Source: Methanoregulaceae archaeon
Lineage (GTDB): Archaea > Halobacteriota > Methanomicrobia > Methanomicrobiales > Methanospirillaceae
Assembly (NCBI GenBank): GCA_021371995.1
Contig: JAJFVA010000023.1
Location: 1 to 64,000 of the forward strand
Length of the DNA: 64,000 nucleotides
Direction: 5' to 3'
The notes under the pieces are model-generated. The model was not told the origin of the DNA. It saw only the letters and a list, made by a program, of their open reading frames with translations, and did no database searches. The stretch's first letter is position 1; each line of letters begins with the position of its first letter. Shown one piece after another: positions 59,329 to 64,000 of this stretch. The translations under genes and the position numbers were made by a program.

Positions 59329-59735
59329 GCCGAGACCCCCGCAACTCCCGCCGGAACTGCTGCACCTGCCGGGCATCCCGGCTCGGGCTGCTCGACCATC
59401 ATGGCGAGGTGGGCATATTTCTTCTCTCCGGATAGGATACCCTTCACCTGGGACAAGGGAGACACATACGAGAAGCCATTGATCCGGAACATAACCGCTT
59501 TGCCGGACCGGGAGATCCAGGATTGGCCGATTGCCTCCGGCTGCCCGCAGGTGCTGATGACCTCAGCAATGTCGTAGATGCTGACCGGCCACCGCTCGAT
59601 GAGGCGCTGCACGTCACCCTTTGCGATGACACACTGGCGGGTCTTGATGTCGATACGGAGCACACCCTCGGCATTCTTCACGCTGCCGATGTGCTCGAAG
59701 GTTGGATTGTTGTAACGCATGGTGTTTCTCACCAT
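59325..59735 (-). CDS. First protein of the mobile-element operon, unknown family
   Basis: 136 residues from GTG/ATG at 59735, or 131 from ATG 59720 (MRYNNPTFEHIG), the codon inside the 17-nt repeat. The body is alpha/beta: KNAEGVLRIDIKTRQCVIAK, VQRLIERWPVSIYDIAEVIS and AVMFRINGFSYVSPLS. The tail is Pro/Ala/Gly-rich. No family recognised. It overlaps the next gene by 4 nt. Its promoter region contains the small palindrome at 59766-59779. Confidence 0.6.
   Translation of the reverse strand: MVRNTMRYNNPTFEHIGSVKNAEGVLRIDIKTRQCVIAKGDVQRLIERWPVSIYDIAEVISTCGQPEAIGQSWISRSGKAVMFRINGFSYVSPLSQVKGILSGEKKYAHLAMMVEQPEPGCPAGAAVPAGVAGVSA
59712..59728. repeat. 17-nt direct repeat, right copy
   Basis: Identical to 58271-58287. 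It covers the ATG and ribosome-binding region of the first small-operon gene. Confidence 0.7.
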
Positions 59736-59765
59736 ATGATCATCGACGGGAGAGATGATATAGTG

Positions 59766-59779
59766 ACGCCAAGCGGCGT
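59766..59779. promoter_or_regulatory. Small palindrome upstream of the small-gene operon
   Basis: ACGCC and GGCGT flank AAGC, 31 nt upstream of the possible first start codon, between it and an AT-rich TATA-like stretch (59789-59822). It could be an operator, for instance for the excisionase-like protein encoded at the end of the operon. Confidence 0.4.
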
Positions 59780-60351
59780 GAAAGTAATATGAAAATACCT
59801 ATTATGTATATATGCTGTATATTTTGCGAAAGGATTTCGGCCCTCCGGGCATCGCCCACGACTCGCTCCCGCTCGTATCGAGGGCTCACCCTGCGGGAGG
59901 TTGACCGGGGCTTGTGATCGCTTCGCTCCGGCAACGCCCTCACTGCGTTTGGTGGCGGCCTCCGCTGCGCTGGTCCTGGTTGCCCTGATCATGCGACGAC
60001 CGCCAGGCTTGACTCTCCCGGCCGGCTGCTCCGCTCTCGCTTCGCTTTCCGTCCGGCAGGTCAAACGGTCGGTCTGTAAGATCCCCAGTCCGCCCCTTGC
60101 CCCGAAGGGGAGGTATCCTATGTACTGCCTCTCCCTTGGGAAAGGAGGAGCCCGGCCCGAAGGGTGCGAGAGAGGGGGATACTTGTCTATCCCCCGGCGC
60201 GATGCGAGGGCGGGGGAGTGGGGCAAGCAAATTTATGGAAATGAAGTTGGAATATAGTACTGAGAACTATATTTAGTTTATTCGGATGATCAATAAGGAC
60301 GATATTCTTTTTTCCAAATCCGATATTCATCAAATAACATTAAATTCACCC
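59780..60351. other. AT-rich promoter zone and GC-rich repeat-laden spacer (third)
   Basis: After ~45 nt of AT-rich promoter-like DNA there are ~400 nt of GC-rich sequence with recurring units (CGCTTCGCT, CCCGAAGGG) and the right arm of the 25-nt inverted repeat, then ~110 nt of AT-rich DNA. Long frames on both strands look non-coding. No gene supported. Confidence 0.45.
60124..60148. repeat. Right arm of the 25-nt inverted repeat
   Basis: Reverse complement of 57729-57753 with one mismatch. GGCCCGAAGGG follows at 60154, matching CCCTTCGGGCC near the left arm. Confidence 0.7.
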
Positions 60352-60792
60352 TTATTGGCCTTTTAAAATCAATTTATAATCCTCTTCCGGTATAACCCGC
60401 ATTGCCGTCCTGATCGATCCTGACCACATCGTTTTATTCTTGATGAATGTCATTTTCGGGACAAGAGGTTTGAAAGGAATCGGCTCTTCGAATATTTTCA
60501 CAGGTTTTACTTTCACTCGAAGGGGAAATATTTCATTTCCACGGGCTTTTGGAGTGAAGAATACTGGTGATTCATCCTCATATACTTCTGATATTGCTTC
60601 ATAGATTCCAGTGACTGCTGAAGGAAAAATTTCACGATCTACAATTACCTGCATGGTATACATGAGAAGGGTATCGCCTTTCTGCACCCGTGATATGATA
60701 TTGGCAAACCGCTTCGCCACCCCCCAGACAAGTATTTTTCTTGTGACCTCATCATTCGCACGGGTGGAGATACAGAGCCATCGTTGAATCAT
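60352..60792 (-). CDS. EVE-domain protein (YTH-like modified-base reader)
   Basis: 146 residues from ATG 60792; 30 further codons upstream are open but fit no domain. The EVE pattern is visible: MIQRWLCISTRANDEVTRK at the start, WGVAKRFANIISRVQKGDTL, a central AVTGIYEAISEVYED and the C-terminal IPEEDYKLIL. EVE domains flip out and recognise modified bases and are often fused to or near restriction and methylation genes. Here the neighbours are a base-excision glycosylase and two methyltransferases. AT-rich. Confidence 0.8.
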   Translation of the reverse strand: MIQRWLCISTRANDEVTRKILVWGVAKRFANIISRVQKGDTLLMYTMQVIVDREIFPSAVTGIYEAISEVYEDESPVFFTPKARGNEIFPLRVKVKPVKIFEEPIPFKPLVPKMTFIKNKTMWSGSIRTAMRVIPEEDYKLILKGQ

Positions 60793-60926
60793 ATTGAATG
60801 GATGGCATTGAAAAATAGTAAAAGTTGTCTTTATGAAGATATTATACCTTGAATATCTCCAGTATGAATAAGCATAACCCAATCACTCACACAAGAGGCC
60901 ATACTTCAACAACTCTATTGAGTGAC

Positions 60927-61673
60927 TTATGTTACACAATCTTCTCTTGATGCTCTTAGCTTTATAGTTGATGATTTTCCTTCAAAGGCATGATTTATCG
61001 AATAATATTGACATAAAATATTTTTTCCGACTTTCCTTATCGGACAATTTCCACATTCTGGATGTTTTTTACAGATCAAATTTCCTAGATGCACTATCTG
61101 AGCATGAAAATCATTGTAAAGAGCGATATCTTGAGGTAGATTTTTTGTAAAAAAAAATTGAAGGTCGCTATAATTGGCAATTTCTTCTACAAGACCATAT
61201 CTTGAAAAAATTCTTTTGGTATATGCATCCACAACAAAGATCGGCTTGTTGCAGGCATAAAGAAGAATTGAATCAACAGTTTCTTCTCCGAGGCCCTTGA
61301 TTTTTAATAATTTATTTCGAAGTAACAAAGTTTCCTCCTGGGACATTTTCTCGAGATTGCCATTGTAATCATTGTAAAAAAAGTCCATAAAATTTTTAAT
61401 TTTGATTGCCTTTTGATTATAAAATCTTGAAGACCGTATCAAAGGAGCAATTGAACCAACATCACTTCGATATAATTTTTCAGAGTTAAGCAATCCTTCC
61501 GTCTTTAGATTACCTATCGCAATTTCTACATTTTTCCACGCAACATTTTGCGCCAATATCGCCCCAATAATCACTTCAAGCCGAGAATCTGCAGGCCACC
61601 AGTATCGAGAGCCATATTCTGAAAAAAGTGATTGATAGATTTTTAAAAGTTTTTTATTTGACGGTTGATCCAT
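60927..61673 (-). CDS. Endonuclease III-like DNA glycosylase (HhH-GPD), lyase lysine absent
   Basis: 248 residues. The helix-hairpin-helix is LLKIKGLGEETVDSILLYA (about 122-140) and the catalytic aspartate Asp149 lies in FVVDAYTKR. The lysine that makes endonuclease III a bifunctional lyase (K in GVGRKTA) is replaced by Glu132, so a monofunctional or altered activity is expected. The iron-sulfur cysteines are C-x5-C-x2-C-x10-C instead of the usual C-x6-C-x2-C-x5-C. The mismatch glycosylase Mig of a methanogen plasmid is a precedent for such an enzyme beside a DNA methyltransferase. Confidence 0.85.
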   Translation of the reverse strand: MDQPSNKKLLKIYQSLFSEYGSRYWWPADSRLEVIIGAILAQNVAWKNVEIAIGNLKTEGLLNSEKLYRSDVGSIAPLIRSSRFYNQKAIKIKNFMDFFYNDYNGNLEKMSQEETLLLRNKLLKIKGLGEETVDSILLYACNKPIFVVDAYTKRIFSRYGLVEEIANYSDLQFFFTKNLPQDIALYNDFHAQIVHLGNLICKKHPECGNCPIRKVGKNILCQYYSINHAFEGKSSTIKLRASREDCVT

Positions 61674-61814
61674 TCTTATTCATTATTTTGTACTATATTT
61701 TCTTAAAACATCCCTAATGTATTAACTAAAATTTTCTTTGTGCGGAATAAAACAAAATCTTCTTATAAATGAGTTCACATATATTCATTTGAAAACAAAT
61801 GTAGAGGAGGATGG

Positions 61815-61970
61815 ATGGCAAATAGAAATGTCACACTCAGCATCGATGAAGAAATTTATGAAAAATATAAACAGCACTGTAAAGACAAGGCCATTGCTCT
61901 CTCTCGAAGTATTGAACTTTTTATGGAGGAACAATTGCAGCGATACACTGAGGGGGGCAAAAATAAGTGA
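61815..61970 (+). CDS. Ribbon-helix-helix (CopG/Arc-like) small protein
   Basis: 51 residues from ATG 61815 to TGA 61968-61970, preceded by GAGGAGG at 61804-61810. The pattern is RHH: strand NVTLSIDEEIYEKYKQHCKD, then helix ALSRSIELFMEEQLQRY. Such proteins are DNA-binding regulators or antitoxins. No toxin-like gene follows; instead the methyltransferase gene starts inside its stop codon (GTGA), so it may control the modification operon. Confidence 0.85.
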   Translation: MANRNVTLSIDEEIYEKYKQHCKDKAIALSRSIELFMEEQLQRYTEGGKNK

Positions 61971-63700
61971 TTAAACAAAAATTTAAAGGAATACCCTCAG
62001 AAATTGAATGGGAAAAATTCGAGACTCTCTCAGGGAAGGGATCAACAGTTTACAATGCACACCCCTACCATACAAAATTGAGTTTCAACATTTGTCAGAC
62101 TATCATCTCCAAACTAAGTGAAAAAGACGAAATAGTTCTCGACCCGTTCTGCGGTTCAGGCATTGTCGGTGTTGCAGCAATTCTTGAAGGTAGAGATGCA
62201 GTTGTCAATGATCTAAGTCCATACGCAATTCACGTTGCAAGGGGACTAACAACAAAAGCTCCTTTAATTGCGATTAAAAAGAATGCTAAAAGAATTATTG
62301 AAAAAGTCAAAAAAGAGGTCTCACCCCTCGTATTAACCAATATTCGAAATTCAGATCAAGATATAGAATTCAGTTATCTGATTTGGTCTGATTACGTTTA
62401 TTGTTCATCTTGTAATTCAAAATTTCTACTGTGGGATGTGGCTATCAGAAGTGACGGATCAATTAAGAAAGAATTTAACTGCCCCCATTGTTGGGAGTTG
62501 ATCCAAAAGAAGGCACTAAAAAGGTCCTCTGGTATTCCGGTTGAAATTGTTTATTGGAATGGTGGCAAGGCACAACATCGAGAGAAACCCAATAAAGATG
62601 ATTTAAAAAAAGCTCTTGAAGCACACATTGATAAGCAAATGCCTTGGTTTCCAAATGAATCAATGCTCAATGCAAAACCGGGAACCCGATGGGGGGAACA
62701 ATGGCGTAAAGGATATCATGAAGAAATTACCCATGTTCGTGATTTTTTCTCTAAACGTAATTGGATAATTCTAGCATTTCTATGGGATGAAATAAAGAAA
62801 GTAAAAGATGACAATATTAGAAATCTTCTTAAGCTGTGTTTCACCGGAACTCTTGTAAATGTCTCAAAAATGGTGAGATATATACCAAGTAGAGGGGGAC
62901 GGAGTAATACCCCTGGAACACTCTACTGCCCTTCTGTATGGCTAGAACAGAATCCTTTACTTGTATTCGAACGCCGTATCGAAAAGATTTGTAAGTTAGT
63001 TGAGAAGACAGGGAAAACTAAGAACAAAACAGTTGCGATAACAGGAAGTGCCAGTAATCTAAACATTATTGCAGATAATTCAATCGATTTAATAGTTACC
63101 GATCCACCATTTGGGGCAAATATTCAATATGCTGAACTGAACTTTTTACCAGAAGCGTGGTTACAAGAATTTACAGATATTAGAAATGAAGCTGTTGAAA
63201 ATCCTTTTAGGGAACAAGGACGGCAACACTACATTGGATTAATCGAGGGCAGTCTTCATGAAATGTATCGTGTATTAAAACCAGGAAGATATGCGGCATT
63301 TTTCTTCAATACAACCGATACCACTTTGTGGCGAGATCTAAAAGGGTCCTTTAAAAAATCCGGATTCAAAATTATTAAATCAATACCTGCACTCAAGGGT
63401 CACGCCGGGTGGAATCAAGTCAGGCATCAAGAAACTGTTGCAGGTTGGGATCCAGTGATTTTCCTCTGGAAGCCATATGGGCAAACAACATTATTACATC
63501 ATTCAGAATCGAAAAATCAAATTTGTAGTCGGAAATTCATCTCCGAAGAAGTTAAAAAAAGTAATGGCGATGAGACATATCCCTATCAACTCTGGTATAG
63601 TAGATACGTTTCGGAATGGTTTAAGGATGGAATAGAAGATGAATTGCTCAATATCACTGAATTTGTAAAAATTGCAAAAGAAGAAAAAGGCTTGAAATGA
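61967..63700 (+). CDS. DNA methyltransferase with DPPF motif and zinc-binding insert
   Basis: 577 residues from GTG 61967. The SAM motif LDPFCGSGIVG is at 58-68 and the catalytic DPPF (VTDPPFGANIQYAE) at 379-382, separated by a long insert with a zinc site CSSC...CPHC (about 146-176) that may be the target-recognition part. The C-terminal third has LHEMYRVLKPGRYAAFFF. The order SAM motif, insert, DPPF is the alpha class of amino-methyltransferases (N6-adenine or N4-cytosine); the modified base cannot be decided. It overlaps the next methylase gene by 4 nt. AT-rich compared with the chromosome. Confidence 0.88.
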   Translation: MIKQKFKGIPSEIEWEKFETLSGKGSTVYNAHPYHTKLSFNICQTIISKLSEKDEIVLDPFCGSGIVGVAAILEGRDAVVNDLSPYAIHVARGLTTKAPLIAIKKNAKRIIEKVKKEVSPLVLTNIRNSDQDIEFSYLIWSDYVYCSSCNSKFLLWDVAIRSDGSIKKEFNCPHCWELIQKKALKRSSGIPVEIVYWNGGKAQHREKPNKDDLKKALEAHIDKQMPWFPNESMLNAKPGTRWGEQWRKGYHEEITHVRDFFSKRNWIILAFLWDEIKKVKDDNIRNLLKLCFTGTLVNVSKMVRYIPSRGGRSNTPGTLYCPSVWLEQNPLLVFERRIEKICKLVEKTGKTKNKTVAITGSASNLNIIADNSIDLIVTDPPFGANIQYAELNFLPEAWLQEFTDIRNEAVENPFREQGRQHYIGLIEGSLHEMYRVLKPGRYAAFFFNTTDTTLWRDLKGSFKKSGFKIIKSIPALKGHAGWNQVRHQETVAGWDPVIFLWKPYGQTTLLHHSESKNQICSRKFISEEVKKSNGDETYPYQLWYSRYVSEWFKDGIEDELLNITEFVKIAKEEKGLK

Positions 63701-64000
63701 AAACTAAAAACTCAATAAAACTGAGCAGAGATTTCGAAAATCTACTCGATGACACAGAGGGGGGGAAAATTTCTACACGGAGAAGGGCTAATGGAACGAA
63801 ACGTCAGACTTCAGGAGCATTTTTTACACCGCCCGGATTGGTAGCCTATTCAGTGAAAATTTCTTTAGATGAATATTTTAAGAATCTCTTGTCAAAGGAT
63901 GACCCAGATATCCTAACAAAAATTGAAAATTTAAAAATCATCGATCCCGCCGTTGGATCAGGCTTATTCCTATTAGGTTGTAGACAATATCTACGTGAAG
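63697..64000 (+). CDS. N6-adenine DNA methyltransferase, N-terminal part (cut by window end)
   Basis: 101 codons are visible from ATG 63697. They show the N-terminal signature of type I/IIG-type methylases: TSGAFFTPPGLVAYSVK and the SAM motif IIDPAVGSGLFLLG. The rest is outside the window. It overlaps the previous methylase by 4 nt. If the missing part carries a nuclease or specificity domain this would be a restriction-modification enzyme; a pair of adjacent, different methylases also occurs in multi-gene phage-defence systems. Confidence 0.85.
   Translation, partial: MKTKNSIKLSRDFENLLDDTEGGKISTRRRANGTKRQTSGAFFTPPGLVAYSVKISLDEYFKNLLSKDDPDILTKIENLKIIDPAVGSGLFLLGCRQYLRE

Noticed and set aside
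61738-61974. A 78-codon frame overlapping the ribbon-helix-helix gene
   Set aside because: It is a different phase of the same DNA; the 51-codon frame from 61815 has the RHH pattern, a good Shine-Dalgarno and couples to the methylase start.

Overview
The window is a chromosomal segment of an archaeon, almost certainly a methanogen of the order Methanomicrobiales. The grounds are the archaeal RNase P proteins, Rio2, archaeal-type proteasome alpha, SBDS, Brix, KEOPS Pcc1, prefoldin, L15e/L37Ae and RpoP, the cupin-type glucose-6-phosphate isomerase, an NrpR (DUF128) nitrogen-regulator domain, two tRNA genes with introns at the canonical 37/38 position, TATA-type promoters, and a two-subunit pyruvate carboxylase. 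I cannot name a genus from sequence alone.

Layout. 1-6.25 kb: a biotin block (end of biotin protein ligase, BioY, two ECF ATPases, EcfT, then PycB and PycA), so biotin uptake, biotin attachment and the main biotin enzyme are co-directional. 6.4 kb: intron-containing tRNA-Met. 6.7-10.3 kb: a PhoU-like protein paired with a pyruvate phosphate dikinase that lacks its PEP/pyruvate domain. 10.3-23.2 kb: housekeeping and redox genes (flavoprotein disulfide reductase, NrpR domain protein, TrmB regulator divergent from an S-layer-type protein across a perfect inverted repeat, PGI, NadE, RCK potassium channel, tRNA thiolation enzyme, Rio2, DUF460, ThiL).

23.3-35.6 kb: the most unusual region. Seven full-length, one truncated and one ruined copy of an unrecognised secreted protein family lie in a same-strand tandem array, with two distant relatives on the other strand. 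Each full copy has its own TATA box and a stem-loop lying at the predicted transcription start; the stem varies between copies with compensating base changes. A TPR lipoprotein and a 274-bp inverted-repeat-bounded, non-coding element with strong hairpins lie beside the array.

35.8-45.5 kb: translation, proteostasis and RNA genes: tRNA m1A methyltransferase, NAC, PUA protein, RecJ-like DHH, NnrD/E, MoaC, L15e, RNase P Rpp30 and Pop5, proteasome alpha, SBDS, L37Ae, RpoP (short), Brix, Pcc1, prefoldin beta. The exosome genes often found between SBDS and L37Ae are absent here. 45.5-54.2 kb: a LeuA-family synthase, tRNA-Tyr (intron, encoded CCA), tRNA-Asp, small HEAT-repeat proteins, a PKD surface protein, MetG, a DHH phosphoesterase and tRNA-Phe.

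54.2 kb to the end: an integrated accessory element beginning directly behind tRNA-Phe with a tyrosine recombinase. It holds AT-rich genes in mosaic with GC-rich, repeat-laden non-coding spacers: two adjacent membrane proteins (one with a CHAT/caspase-like His-Cys arrangement), a five-gene operon of very small proteins (DUF6573 type, excisionase-like HTH) bracketed by a 24/25-nt inverted repeat, then an EVE-domain protein, an endonuclease III-like glycosylase, a ribbon-helix-helix protein and two DNA methyltransferases, the last cut by the window edge. This is probably a defence or modification module.
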